From: an uncultured Bacteroidales bacterium
GTDB taxonomy: Bacteria; Bacteroidota; Bacteroidia; Bacteroidales; Lentimicrobiaceae
DNA: 57,503 nt
Assembly (NCBI GenBank): GCA_937894795.1
Contig: CALCQV010000121.1
Coordinates: 1-57,503 of the forward strand
Direction: 5' to 3'
A program made the translations under genes and the position numbers. Positions within the stretch are counted from its first letter, which is position 1, and every line of letters begins with the position of its first letter. This document shows, piece by piece, positions 26,216 to 34,812 of the stretch. Under the pieces are notes generated by a model that ran no database searches, was not told the origin of the DNA, and saw only the letters and a list, made by a program, of their open reading frames with translations.

Positions 26216-29200
26216 ATGAAGCGATATCCTGAATACAAGCAACTTAACCTTCCTCAAATAGGTGATGAGATCTTGAAAGTATGGGAAGAGGAGGATATAT
26301 TTAATAAAAGCCTGAAAATACGTCAGAATGCTGAACCTTTCATCTTTTATGAAGGACCGCCTTCTGCTAATGGAACACCTGGTATTCATCATGTTATGGC
26401 ACGCGCCATAAAGGATATCTTTTGCCGTTATAAAACAATGAAAGGATTCCTGGTTAACAGGAAAGCAGGCTGGGATACTCATGGGCTGCCTATTGAGATT
26501 GCTGTTGAGAAGACTATGGGCATTACGAAAATTGATATAGGTACCAAAATATCAGTTGACGAATATAATCGTGCCTGCCGTAAGGAAGTTATGAAGTATA
26601 AGGATATGTGGGATGACCTGACCCGTAAGATAGGATATTGGGTTGATCTGGAGCATCCTTATATTACCTTTGAGAACAAGTATATGGAAACCCTTTGGTT
26701 TCTGCTTCATAAGTTATACGATAAGGGATTGCTTTATAAGGGTTATACCATTCAGCCCTATTCACCTGCCGCCGGTACCGGATTGAGTACTCATGAGCTG
26801 AATCAGCCGGGTTGCTATCGTATGGTGAAAGATAATTCTCTGGTAGCGCAGTTTAAGCTAATTGAGGATGAGAAATCACGGTTCCTTTTCAAGGATCTTC
26901 ATGGTGAGCTGTTCTTCATTGCCTGGACTACCACACCGTGGACATTACCCAGTAATACAGCATTGGCAGTGGGAAAGGGTATTGAATACGTTAAAATAAA
27001 GACTTTCAATCCGTATACTTACTTACCCGTTACCGTTATTTTAGCCAGGGAACTCACTTCACGTTACTTCCCTGAGAAGAATGCTGAATTGAAGTTAAGT
27101 GATTATGAACCGGGAAGTAAAAACATACCGTTTGAAGTGGATGGTTCTTTTACCGGAGCCCAACTTGAAGGAATTCGTTATGATCAGTTGCTGCCTTATG
27201 CTCAGCCTTCTGAAGGTGATGCATTTAGAGTGGTTACCGGTGATTTCGTTACCACAGAGGATGGAACCGGTATAGTGCATATAGCTCCCAGCTTTGGAGC
27301 TGACGACTTTAAAGTGGCTGCTCAAAACGGAATAGGTGCCCTGACCTTAGTTGACAAGCAGGGCAAGTTCACTGAAGAGATGGGTGAATTCGCCGGCAGG
27401 TATGTAAAAGCTGAATATGCTCCCGATTACAATCCTGACAATGAGCAGAATGTTGATATTGACATCATTATCAAGCTCAAAAAGGAAAACAGGGCCTTTA
27501 AATCAGAAAAATACGAGCACTCATACCCTCACTGCTGGAGAACTGATAAGCCTGTACTTTACTATCCGCTTGACTCATGGTTCATTCGCACAACAGCGTA
27601 TCGTGAAAAGATGATAGAGTTGAACAAGACTATCAACTGGAAGCCTGAATCAACCGGTACCGGCAGGTTTGGCAACTGGCTGGAGAATCTTCTTGATTGG
27701 AACTTAAGCCGTTCACGTTACTGGGGTACCCCATTGCCTATATGGGTTTCGGAAGATAAGACGGAAGAACGTTGTATCAGCTCAGTTGCAGAACTTAAGG
27801 ATGCTATCGAAAAATCGATGGAAGCCGGTTTTATGTCGTCTAATCCATTAGAGGATTTTAAAGCAGGTGATAATAGCGATGAAAATTATAACACTTTTGA
27901 TTTGCACCGCCCTTATGTAGATGATATCATCCTTGTTTCACCTACCGGAAAGAAGATGTTCCGGGAGCCTGATCTTATTGACGTATGGTTCGACTCAGGT
28001 GCTATGCCATTTGCACAATTCCATTATCCATTTGAAAATGAAGCCAACCTGAATGAATATTTCCCGGCTGACTTTATTGCTGAAGGTGTAGACCAGACCC
28101 GTGGATGGTTCTTCACCCTGCATGCTATTGCAGTTATGGCATTTGACTCGGTTTCATTTAAAACTGTTGTTTCAAATGGTTTGGTGCTCGACAAAGCCGG
28201 TAATAAGATGTCAAAGCGTTTAGGCAATGCCGTTGATCCCTTTGATACGATTGAGAAATATGGTCCCGATGCTACACGTTGGTATATGATTACCAATGCA
28301 CAACCTTGGGATAACCTGAAATTTGATCTGGATGGTATAGTGGAGGTTCAACGCAAATTCTTTGGAACGCTTTATAATACCTACAATTTCTTTGCACTGT
28401 ACGCTAATATCGATAAGTTCAAATATGCTGAACCTGAAGTAGAGTATAGATTAAGGCCTGAGATTGACAGATGGATATTATCAGAGCTTAATAGCCTGGT
28501 GGCTGAAGTTGATGCACATTATGCAGAGTATGAGCCAACCAAGGCCGGCAGGGCAATTGCTGATTTTACTGATAAACATTTGAGTAACTGGTTTGTTCGT
28601 CTTTCAAGACGCCGTTTCTGGAAAGGCGAATACACTACTGATAAAATATCGGCCTATCAAACACTTTACACCTGTTTAGAGACATTGGCAATACTTGCAG
28701 CACCTATTGCTCCATTTTTCAGTGATAGATTATTCAGAGACCTCAACGGAATAACAGGCAAGAACAACGCGCAATCTGTACACCTGGCTGATTTTGCAGT
28801 TTCGCAGGCCGGTATGATTGATAAAAATCTGGAAGAAAGAATGCAGTTGGCACAGGAGGTCTCCTCAATGGTATTGTCGTTACGTAAACAACACCGTATC
28901 AGGGTGCGTCAGCCGTTGCAACGGATAATTATACCTATTTCAACTGACACATTGAAGGATAAGGTTGAGGCTGTTAAAAATCTTATCTTATCAGAGGTAA
29001 ATGTTAAAAACATTGAGTATATTAGCACCGAGGGAATCCTTGTAAGGAAAGTTAAAGCAAACTACAAGGCATTAGGACCGAGGTATGGGAAGTTGATGAA
29101 GCAGCTAGCCTCAGCCCTTTCAGAAATAAGCCAGGCGCAGATAGAAGAGTTTGAAAAAAACCATGCTCTTTCTCTTTTAGTTGAGGGCACGCAAGTGGAT

Positions 29201-29575
29201 TTGACTGAAGGTGATCTCGAAGTTATAACTGAAGATATCCCGGGTTGGGTAATTGCATCCAGCGGTAATTTGACTATTGCACTGGATATTACCGTTACTG
29301 ATGAGCTAAGGGAAGAAGGATTGGCACGTGAATTGGTAAATAGGATACAGAATATCAGGAAAGATAAGGGATTTGAAGTGACCGACAAGATTGTTCTCAC
29401 TATTGAAAAAAACGAGGCATTAAATGGTGCAATTAATCGTAATAATGATTATATTTGTTCAGAAACGCTGGCTACATCGCTGGAACTGACAGATGTTATT
29501 GAACCATCGAGTCGTATTGTGGTTGATTTGGCAGATGAATTGAAAGCTGCCATCAGTGTCATGAAGTTGACCTGA
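26216..29575 (+). CDS. ileS: Isoleucyl-tRNA synthetase, IleRS2-like, with G-I-H-H signature
   Basis: 1119 residues, the long form typical of Bacteroidota and of eukaryote-like (type 2) IleRS rather than the ~940-residue type 1. It charges tRNA-Ile. The class I catalytic core shows GPPSANGTP followed by G56-I-H-H59 where most enzymes have H-I-G-H, and K664-MSKR668 for the second signature. The editing domain contains the threonine-rich WTTTPWTLPSN and the GTGIVHIAPSFGADD block. DVWFDSGAMPFAQ and the anticodon-binding region (NWFVRLSRRRFW) follow, then a C-terminal extension of about 150 residues. First gene of an apparent ileS-dksA-lspA run: 41 bases separate it from the chosen DksA-like start, then 7 bases to lspA. 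Confidence 0.97.
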   Translation: MKRYPEYKQLNLPQIGDEILKVWEEEDIFNKSLKIRQNAEPFIFYEGPPSANGTPGIHHVMARAIKDIFCRYKTMKGFLVNRKAGWDTHGLPIEIAVEKTMGITKIDIGTKISVDEYNRACRKEVMKYKDMWDDLTRKIGYWVDLEHPYITFENKYMETLWFLLHKLYDKGLLYKGYTIQPYSPAAGTGLSTHELNQPGCYRMVKDNSLVAQFKLIEDEKSRFLFKDLHGELFFIAWTTTPWTLPSNTALAVGKGIEYVKIKTFNPYTYLPVTVILARELTSRYFPEKNAELKLSDYEPGSKNIPFEVDGSFTGAQLEGIRYDQLLPYAQPSEGDAFRVVTGDFVTTEDGTGIVHIAPSFGADDFKVAAQNGIGALTLVDKQGKFTEEMGEFAGRYVKAEYAPDYNPDNEQNVDIDIIIKLKKENRAFKSEKYEHSYPHCWRTDKPVLYYPLDSWFIRTTAYREKMIELNKTINWKPESTGTGRFGNWLENLLDWNLSRSRYWGTPLPIWVSEDKTEERCISSVAELKDAIEKSMEAGFMSSNPLEDFKAGDNSDENYNTFDLHRPYVDDIILVSPTGKKMFREPDLIDVWFDSGAMPFAQFHYPFENEANLNEYFPADFIAEGVDQTRGWFFTLHAIAVMAFDSVSFKTVVSNGLVLDKAGNKMSKRLGNAVDPFDTIEKYGPDATRWYMITNAQPWDNLKFDLDGIVEVQRKFFGTLYNTYNFFALYANIDKFKYAEPEVEYRLRPEIDRWILSELNSLVAEVDAHYAEYEPTKAGRAIADFTDKHLSNWFVRLSRRRFWKGEYTTDKISAYQTLYTCLETLAILAAPIAPFFSDRLFRDLNGITGKNNAQSVHLADFAVSQAGMIDKNLEERMQLAQEVSSMVLSLRKQHRIRVRQPLQRIIIPISTDTLKDKVEAVKNLILSEVNVKNIEYISTEGILVRKVKANYKALGPRYGKLMKQLASALSEISQAQIEEFEKNHALSLLVEGTQVDLTEGDLEVITEDIPGWVIASSGNLTIALDITVTDELREEGLARELVNRIQNIRKDKGFEVTDKIVLTIEKNEALNGAINRNNDYICSETLATSLELTDVIEPSSRIVVDLADELKAAISVMKLT

Positions 29576-29616
29576 TAGATTGATAAAGATATACACGAAT
29601 TAACTTAGTTGTGGCT

Positions 29617-30024
29617 ATGAAAAACGCAGAAACCCAGGATGAAAATGTAAAGAACAGGTATACTGATGAGGAACTTGAAGAGTTCAAACAAATAATACTT
29701 GAAAAACTTGAAAAAGCCAGACGTGATCTTAAAATGCTTACAGAGGCATTCGCCAATAGCAATGAGCATGATATAAGCGACACTTCACCTACTTTTAAAG
29801 TTCTTGAGGAAGGTTACCAGGTGAATTCCAAAGAGGAAAACAGCAAACTGGCAGCACGTCAGGATAAATTCATAACTGCTCTTGAAAACGCTCTTATCAG
29901 AATTGAAAATAAGACTTATGGAATATGCAGGGTAACAGGAAAGCTTATTTCTAAAGAACGCTTGCGTATTGTACCACACGCTACTCTTTCAATTGAAGCT
30001 AAACTAAACCAAACAAAGCCCTAA
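29617..30024 (+). CDS. DksA/TraR-like regulator with degenerate zinc finger
   Basis: 135 residues from the ATG; a GTG two codons upstream (29611) is also possible. An N-terminal coiled-coil helix pair (YTDEELEEFKQIILEKLEKA ... ENSKLAARQDKFITALENAL) leads to a C-terminal finger-like segment. Where DksA has CxxC-x17-CxxC, only C104 remains (YGICRVTGKLISKERLRIVP); the other three positions are not cysteine. This degenerate form is usual in Bacteroidota homologues. DksA-type proteins enter the RNA polymerase secondary channel and tune initiation, often with ppGpp; whether this variant still does so is inference. It sits between ileS and lspA, a conserved Bacteroidota order, with 7 bases to lspA. 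Confidence 0.85.
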   Translation: MKNAETQDENVKNRYTDEELEEFKQIILEKLEKARRDLKMLTEAFANSNEHDISDTSPTFKVLEEGYQVNSKEENSKLAARQDKFITALENALIRIENKTYGICRVTGKLISKERLRIVPHATLSIEAKLNQTKP

Positions 30025-30031
30025 GAATACC

Positions 30032-30685
30032 TTGAAGAAGTCATTGCTTATTGTTGCAGTTATCCTGTTTATTGATCAGGTTTTCAAGTTTTGGATTAAA
30101 ACCAACATGACACTGGGCCAGGAGTTCAATGTATTTGGTGATTGGTTCATCATTCATTTTACTGAAAACCCGGGTATGGCTTTTGGCTTGGAGTTTTCAG
30201 GTAATTATGGTAAACTGATACTTAGTTTGTTCCGGCTTGTAGCTATAACCGTTTTGGTTGTGTACATTTATAACCTTACCCGCCAAAAGGCATCCAACCT
30301 TGTGTTGGTAAGTCTCTCGCTTGTTCTGGCTGGTGCCATGGGAAATATGATTGACAGCGCTTTTTATGGTATGATTTTCAGCAGCAGCAATTACTTTGAG
30401 GTTGCACAATTTATGCCACCTGAGGGCGGCTATGGAACATTCCTGCATGGTAAGGTGGTTGATATGCTATACTTCCCAATAATAAGTGGTACATATCCTG
30501 ATTGGATTCCCTACCTGAGTGGCAGCGAGTTTCAGTTCTTTCGTCCGGTTTTCAATATAGCTGATTCGTCTATCACAATAGGTGTAATACTAATGGTACT
30601 TTTCCAGAAACAATTTTTCGGTAAGAAGCCGGTTGAATCTACAGTTGATCTTCAGCAGGAGCCTGAGATGAAGACTGATCTTTAA
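30032..30685 (+). CDS. lspA: Lipoprotein signal peptidase (signal peptidase II)
   Basis: 217 residues, inner membrane, four hydrophobic segments. It removes signal peptides from diacylglyceryl-prolipoproteins. The catalytic aspartates are D144 (HGKVVDMLYFP) and D178 (FNIADSSITIG); D15 and the FTENPGMAFG loop (43-52) are also conserved. About 30 residues separate the two catalytic blocks, an insertion usual in this phylum. The only usable start is TTG at 30032. The window encodes clients: the efflux adaptor, GldH and the DUF4270 protein all carry lipoboxes. The last 47 bases overlap the 3' end of truB on the other strand. Confidence 0.95.
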   Translation: MKKSLLIVAVILFIDQVFKFWIKTNMTLGQEFNVFGDWFIIHFTENPGMAFGLEFSGNYGKLILSLFRLVAITVLVVYIYNLTRQKASNLVLVSLSLVLAGAMGNMIDSAFYGMIFSSSNYFEVAQFMPPEGGYGTFLHGKVVDMLYFPIISGTYPDWIPYLSGSEFQFFRPVFNIADSSITIGVILMVLFQKQFFGKKPVESTVDLQQEPEMKTDL

Positions 30686-31361
30686 TTTCATTTACGAGTT
30701 CAGTAAGATCCCAGGCATCAGAGAGTTTAAAACGTCCAATACGTAATCTGCATAATTCTGTAAGATGGGCACCGGTCTGTAATGCCTGTCCGAAATCACG
30801 TGCCAGTGATCTGATATAGGTGCCTTTACTGCATACTACTCTGAAATGTACGTCAGGTAATTGTATGCCGGTAATTTCAAATTCACTGATATTAACAGAA
30901 CGAGGCTCCAGTTTCAATTCTTTTTCTTTTCGGGCAAATTTGTATGCCCGACGTCCATTTACCTTAATTGCTGAAAATGCCGGTGGTATTTGTTGTATAT
31001 CACCGGTAAGGCGCGTGGCAACATCCAATATCAGTTCAGGTGTAATATGGTTATATTCATATTCGGCATCTATTTCATGCTCCAGATCGAATGAGGGCGT
31101 AGTGGCACCTAAACGGAAAGTACCTGAATATTCCTTCTCCTGTGCCTGGTATTCATCTATTTTCTTGGTATATCTGCCGGTACAAAGTATGAGTAACCCG
31201 GTTGCCAGGGGATCGAGGGTCCCGGCATGGCCAACCTTTAGTTTTTTGATGCCCAGACTTTCACGTATGGAGATCCTTAAACGGTTCACTACATCAAAAG
31301 AGGTCCATTTTAAAGGCTTGTTTACCAAAAGTACTTCACCTACTTCAAAATCAAAAGCCAT
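30639..31361 (-). CDS. truB: tRNA pseudouridine(55) synthase
   Basis: 240 residues from ATG 31361, where the family-typical N-terminus (FEVGEVLLVNKPLKWTSFDV) begins; a TTG eight codons upstream is less likely. It converts U55 in the T-loop of tRNAs to pseudouridine. The catalytic aspartate is D50 in GHAGTLDPLATG, followed by conserved LLILCTGRYTK, and the KEYSGTFRLG and ARDFGQALQTGAHLT blocks. The PUA domain is absent or vestigial: the short C-terminus ends soon after the catalytic domain, as in other short TruB forms. Last gene of the ftsX-DUF3098-uppP-truB cluster; the 3' end overlaps lspA by 47 bases. Confidence 0.95.
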   Translation of the reverse strand: MAFDFEVGEVLLVNKPLKWTSFDVVNRLRISIRESLGIKKLKVGHAGTLDPLATGLLILCTGRYTKKIDEYQAQEKEYSGTFRLGATTPSFDLEHEIDAEYEYNHITPELILDVATRLTGDIQQIPPAFSAIKVNGRRAYKFARKEKELKLEPRSVNISEFEITGIQLPDVHFRVVCSKGTYIRSLARDFGQALQTGAHLTELCRLRIGRFKLSDAWDLTELVNEIKDQSSSQAPAEDQL

Positions 31362-31413
31362 AAATTGGTTTAATAATGTTAACAAAATTTAGTGTAAAGC
31401 AAATGTGTTCTGA

Positions 31414-32196
31414 CTATTCGGCGAGGCTGAGGTCATATCCCAATGAAAGCATCAAAATAATAATCAGTCCGACAACAATTCTGTAGTAGCCAAACATTTT
31501 GAAACCATACCGGGTCAACAATGCGATAAAGGTTTTTATAGCAATCATAGCTACTATAAAAGCAACCAAATTACCAATCAACAGCGTGGAAATATTCTGA
31601 CTTGTAATAATTTCATAGTTTTTGAGCAGCTTGTATGATGCTGCTGCAAACATAGTGGGTATGGCAAGAAAGAAGGAGAATTCAGCTGCATTTTTACGGT
31701 TCAATCCTTGCGACATACCTCCAATTATAGTGGCTGCTGAGCGCGATACGCCGGGTATCATTGCAATACATTGAAACAGGCCAACCCTGAATGCGGTTTT
31801 ATAGCTCATTTCCTGATCTGCATTTGGTTTCTGAAACCACTTGTCGACAAATAAGAGGACTATACCGCCAACAACAAGCATGATAGCCACAATCAACACA
31901 CTCCCCAGCATACGGTCAATTACATCCATCATCAGAAATCCAATGATGGCAGCCGGAATAAATGCTACAAATAACTTATAGTAAAAGTCCATACTTTGAA
32001 AAAACCTTTTCCAGTAGAGGACAATTACGGAAAGAATAGCACCGAATTGAATATTTACAGTAAAGGCTTTGACGAAATCGTCAATAGTCATCCCAAGGAG
32101 CTCTTGGGTAATGATCATGTGACCGGTAGATGAAACGGGAAGGAATTCAGTAATACCTTCAACAATGGCAATAATAATTGCTTCAAAAATGCTCAT
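31414..32196 (-). CDS. uppP: Undecaprenyl-diphosphatase
   Basis: 260 residues with about eight hydrophobic segments. BacA/UppP removes one phosphate from undecaprenyl diphosphate so that the lipid carrier can be reused for peptidoglycan and other envelope polymers. The two active-site blocks are present: EGITEFLPVSSTGH (13-26) with E13 and E17, and PGVSRSAATIIGG (148-160) with Arg152. The length equals the family norm. It lies 11 bases after the DUF3098 gene and 52 bases before truB, within a minus-strand cluster of envelope genes. Overexpression of this family gives bacitracin tolerance in other bacteria. Confidence 0.96.
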   Translation of the reverse strand: MSIFEAIIIAIVEGITEFLPVSSTGHMIITQELLGMTIDDFVKAFTVNIQFGAILSVIVLYWKRFFQSMDFYYKLFVAFIPAAIIGFLMMDVIDRMLGSVLIVAIMLVVGGIVLLFVDKWFQKPNADQEMSYKTAFRVGLFQCIAMIPGVSRSAATIIGGMSQGLNRKNAAEFSFFLAIPTMFAAASYKLLKNYEIITSQNISTLLIGNLVAFIVAMIAIKTFIALLTRYGFKMFGYYRIVVGLIIILMLSLGYDLSLAE

Positions 32197-32207
32197 ACAA
32201 TTAGCGC

Positions 32208-32492
32208 CTAATCGCGCGGACGCTTCATTATTGCAAAGATTTCAACAATATAACCTGCTATTATCAATAATGGAGCCAGGGTGAGACGTTGAAAATTGAA
32301 GATTGCTTTGTTGAATTCTTGTGGATTGTCAGAACCTCCACCTATCATCAAAAGGAATCCGGCAACTAGAAGTGCAAGGCCGATAAGCATCCATTTGTAA
32401 TTCTCCCTTTCAAAAGCAAATTGTGTAGTATTTGCCTTTTCAACACTCTTCTTTGCTTCTGCAGGTTGTGTTTTAGGTTTCTTAATGTCCAT
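32208..32492 (-). CDS. DUF3098 two-helix membrane protein
   Basis: 94 residues. A charged, Lys-rich N-terminal tail of about 33 residues precedes two hydrophobic helices (WMLIGLALLVAGFLLMIGGG at about 34-53, and LTLAPLLIIAGYIVEIFAIM), ending in a positively charged KRPRD that suggests both ends are cytosolic. It matches DUF3098, a family I know only from Bacteroidota, nearly always between ftsX and uppP, as here. Function unknown; the constant pairing with a division gene and an undecaprenyl recycling gene suggests an envelope role. Confidence 0.85.
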   Translation of the reverse strand: MDIKKPKTQPAEAKKSVEKANTTQFAFERENYKWMLIGLALLVAGFLLMIGGGSDNPQEFNKAIFNFQRLTLAPLLIIAGYIVEIFAIMKRPRD

Positions 32493-32552
32493 ATTGCAAA
32501 AATTAATTCGATAATAATGTTCTAAAATATCAGTAATTCAACCGTTTGAGAT

Positions 32553-33428
32553 TTAATGTACCTTATATGATTTGAGGTTGAGGTAGCGACCAACAGCAAA
32601 CAAAGTTGACAATCCGGTAATTAATAATCCTAATACCATAACTATTCCGAAGAGACTAAGAAATAGATCGATATCCTGAAGATCAACAAGTTCAGGAAGT
32701 GCTCTTCTTGAAAAATACAACACAACTCCTAATAGTATTATTGCAATTACTGAACTGATCAGGCCATGCAATAAGCTCTTCAGTATAAATGGCTTACTGA
32801 TAAAAGTACGTGTTGCACCAACAAGCTGCATGGCTTTGATGATAAAGCGTTTGCTATAAACACTAAGCCTTATGGTGTTGTTGATCAGAGCAATGGAAAT
32901 CAGCAATAATACGAGGCTGAATGATAATATTACCAGGCTTATACGCTTGATATTACGGTTTACCATGTCAACCAGCGATTTGTGGTAGAAAACTTCCTTA
33001 ACCACATTGTTGGCCAGCAATTTACTTTCAAGTATTTTTAAACTATCGTTGTTGGCGTATTCTGCATTTAACCGGATATCAATTGACGGGAGCAAAGGAT
33101 TATATCCTAAGAAATCAACAAAATCTTCTCCTAATTCCTTGGTCAGGTCTTCTGCCGCCTGTTCTCTGGTAATATAGTCGGTAGATTTTACAAAGGACTC
33201 GGTGTCAAGTTTTTTCTGGAATTCAAGGATTGCAGGTTCTTTGATTTCTTCTTTGATGATTACAGAGAAGCCAATGTTTTCCCTGACATAATCAGATAAC
33301 TTGCCGGCATGAAGAATTATTAGTCCTAACAATCCTAACATAAACAATACTAACGAAATACTGATTATAGTTGTAACTGTTGAAGCCTGCAGCCTCTTCT
33401 GACTGGATTTATCTTCGTTGCCTGACAT
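32553..33428 (-). CDS. ftsX: Cell division permease-like protein FtsX
   Basis: 291 residues from ATG 33428 (MSGNEDKSSQKRL). Upstream in-frame codons run through an unconvincing Cys/Tyr-rich segment and a promoter-like box TACTTTCG near 33437, so they are excluded. The topology is FtsX-like: a cytosolic N-tail, TM1 (about 24-44), a periplasmic loop of ~110 residues (about 45-160; YVRENIGFSVIIKEEI, TKELGEDFVDFLGYNPL), then three TM helices with the conserved block ALINNTIRLSVYSKRFIIKA before an amphipathic stretch. FtsX with FtsE controls peptidoglycan hydrolases at the septum. ftsE is not in the window, which is usual for Bacteroidota. Confidence 0.92.
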   Translation of the reverse strand: MSGNEDKSSQKRLQASTVTTIISISLVLFMLGLLGLIILHAGKLSDYVRENIGFSVIIKEEIKEPAILEFQKKLDTESFVKSTDYITREQAAEDLTKELGEDFVDFLGYNPLLPSIDIRLNAEYANNDSLKILESKLLANNVVKEVFYHKSLVDMVNRNIKRISLVILSFSLVLLLISIALINNTIRLSVYSKRFIIKAMQLVGATRTFISKPFILKSLLHGLISSVIAIILLGVVLYFSRRALPELVDLQDIDLFLSLFGIVMVLGLLITGLSTLFAVGRYLNLKSYKVH

Positions 33429-33540
33429 AACTGGAATATAGGGTACGAAAGTAGTAAAAAAAAGTGTTCCACATATAGCATAGTATATGTAACAGTACAA
33501 ATGTACGAGTTTATAAGACCTTAATTCGATAAAAAAAGAA

Positions 33541-33568
33541 AGCACAAGTCAATCATTTGACTTGTGCT
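33541..33568 (-). terminator. Rho-independent terminator after the YceI-like gene
   Basis: Perfect 12-bp stem (33541-33552 with 33557-33568) and a 4-base loop. On the minus strand it is followed by TTTCTTTTTTT. It lies 21 bases past the stop of the YceI-like gene and separates it from ftsX. Confidence 0.9.
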
Positions 33569-33588
33569 ATCCGGTAAGGTATGATTAT

Positions 33589-34143
33589 TTATTTTGCCAT
33601 TTTCTCAAAATTGACATCCACATCAATTCTAATGCTTTTGGCTATATTATTAGCAACGGCATTAGGGATTTTGATGTTATAGTCGGCAACAAGAATATTG
33701 AATGTTGATAAGCCTTCTACACTGTCGCCATTGATTTCCAATGTTCCTTTCTCTTTTATCTTCCTGGTTGCATCCTTTATGGTCAGGTCACCTTCAATGG
33801 TTACATCATATTTACCGTTTTTGGTAAAGTCTACATCTTTAATGTTTACTATCTTTCCTTTGAATGTTGAATTGGGAAATTTATCCGACTCAACATAATT
33901 TTCATTAAAATGCTCTTGCATCAGAGCTTTTTCAAATTGGAATGACTTCATCATCGCTTTAAATACCAAGTCACCTGACTGTGCATCAAGTGCAGCATTC
34001 ACCTGACGGTTGTGTGCTTCAATATCCTCCATAGGTGTTGTGGAAAAAAAACGAATATGGCCGGTTTTAGTGACGTATTTTTGTGCCTGAACTCCCGTAA
34101 CAATCAGTGTTAACAAGAGCAGTGATAAAAATATTTGCTTCAT
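33589..34143 (-). CDS. YceI-like secreted lipocalin-fold protein
   Basis: 184 residues with a signal peptide (MKQIFLSLLLLTLIVTGVQAQ). The rest is a YceI-like beta-barrel: HIRFFSTTPMEDIEAHN, FQFEKALMQEHFNENYVES, KFPNSTFKGKIV, and a strand rich in GDLTIKDATRKIKEKG. Characterised YceI proteins bind polyisoprenoids or amphiphiles in the periplasm; ligand here unknown. The protein lacks the usual HS-FSI metal/isoprenoid motif of classic YceI and belongs to the divergent Bacteroidota branch. It follows an OB-fold protein gene on the same strand (117 bases), a pairing I have seen in this phylum, and is closed by a strong terminator. Confidence 0.85.
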   Translation of the reverse strand: MKQIFLSLLLLTLIVTGVQAQKYVTKTGHIRFFSTTPMEDIEAHNRQVNAALDAQSGDLVFKAMMKSFQFEKALMQEHFNENYVESDKFPNSTFKGKIVNIKDVDFTKNGKYDVTIEGDLTIKDATRKIKEKGTLEINGDSVEGLSTFNILVADYNIKIPNAVANNIAKSIRIDVDVNFEKMAK

Positions 34144-34260
34144 AAGTTTGTAGGTGTTAGTTTTATTTCGATTAATAACAATATTATCCGGCTAATGTTT
34201 ACGTGGTTGCCGGAGGGCAACAAGTTGATAGTTTGATTCATGCTATAAATGGAATAGCCT

Positions 34261-34698
34261 TTATTCTACCAGAGAACAATGTTCCATAATAACATCAGTA
34301 TCATTAAATCCGGTACAATATCCTTTAATGGTAACCAGAGATTCAGGTGGTGTAGAAGCTATCTTAGAAGCAAATTCAGGTATAAATGCAAACCGTATCC
34401 CTTCATCACCAAACATTCCTTCTTCTATGGCAAAGACTGCAATAGTTAGTGAATCTGTACTCTCAACACTATAAAGATTTCCTTCAATTGCCAGTACTTT
34501 ACCATTGTATTTTTCAGCTGCAGCATCAGGATTATTCCTGAACTCCCTGAATAATTCCTCGCCATTGAGTGTATAATCAGGATTAGCCTTAGAATAATCA
34601 GGCTGCTGTTTATTATATACAAAGATGTATATCAGAATGGCTGCTATAACTCCAATGATTGCCAAAGAACCAAGGATAAGTATCCAATTTTTCTTCAT
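34261..34698 (-). CDS. Membrane-anchored OB-fold (tRNA_anti-like) protein
   Basis: 145 residues. One N-terminal helix (WILILGSLAIIGVIAAILIYIFVY) anchors the protein, without a lipobox. The remaining ~115 residues form a small beta domain: YTLNGEELFREFRNNPDAAAEKYNGKVL, AIEGNLYSVES, LVTIKGYCTGFND and terminal DVIMEHCSLVE. This is the pattern of the tRNA_anti-like OB-fold family in Bacteroidota; despite its name there is no evidence of RNA binding, and with this topology the domain should be periplasmic. Two cysteines (in GYCTG and EHCSL) could pair. Located upstream of the YceI-like gene. Function unknown. Confidence 0.78.
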   Translation of the reverse strand: MKKNWILILGSLAIIGVIAAILIYIFVYNKQQPDYSKANPDYTLNGEELFREFRNNPDAAAEKYNGKVLAIEGNLYSVESTDSLTIAVFAIEEGMFGDEGIRFAFIPEFASKIASTPPESLVTIKGYCTGFNDTDVIMEHCSLVE

Positions 34699-34812
34699 AG
34701 AATTTTGTTTAACGAATTAACAATATACGTGAAAAAAAGTTTGTGAACACCTTCTTGCTCCCGAAAGTTCTATCGGCGTTCTTTTTGATTATAGAAAGGG
34801 ATGTTTGGTTAA

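Noticed and set aside
33429..33545. N-terminal extension of FtsX by 39 residues
   Set aside because: Composition is unlike the family, it crosses a promoter-like box and abuts the preceding terminator; ATG 33428 gives the normal FtsX start.
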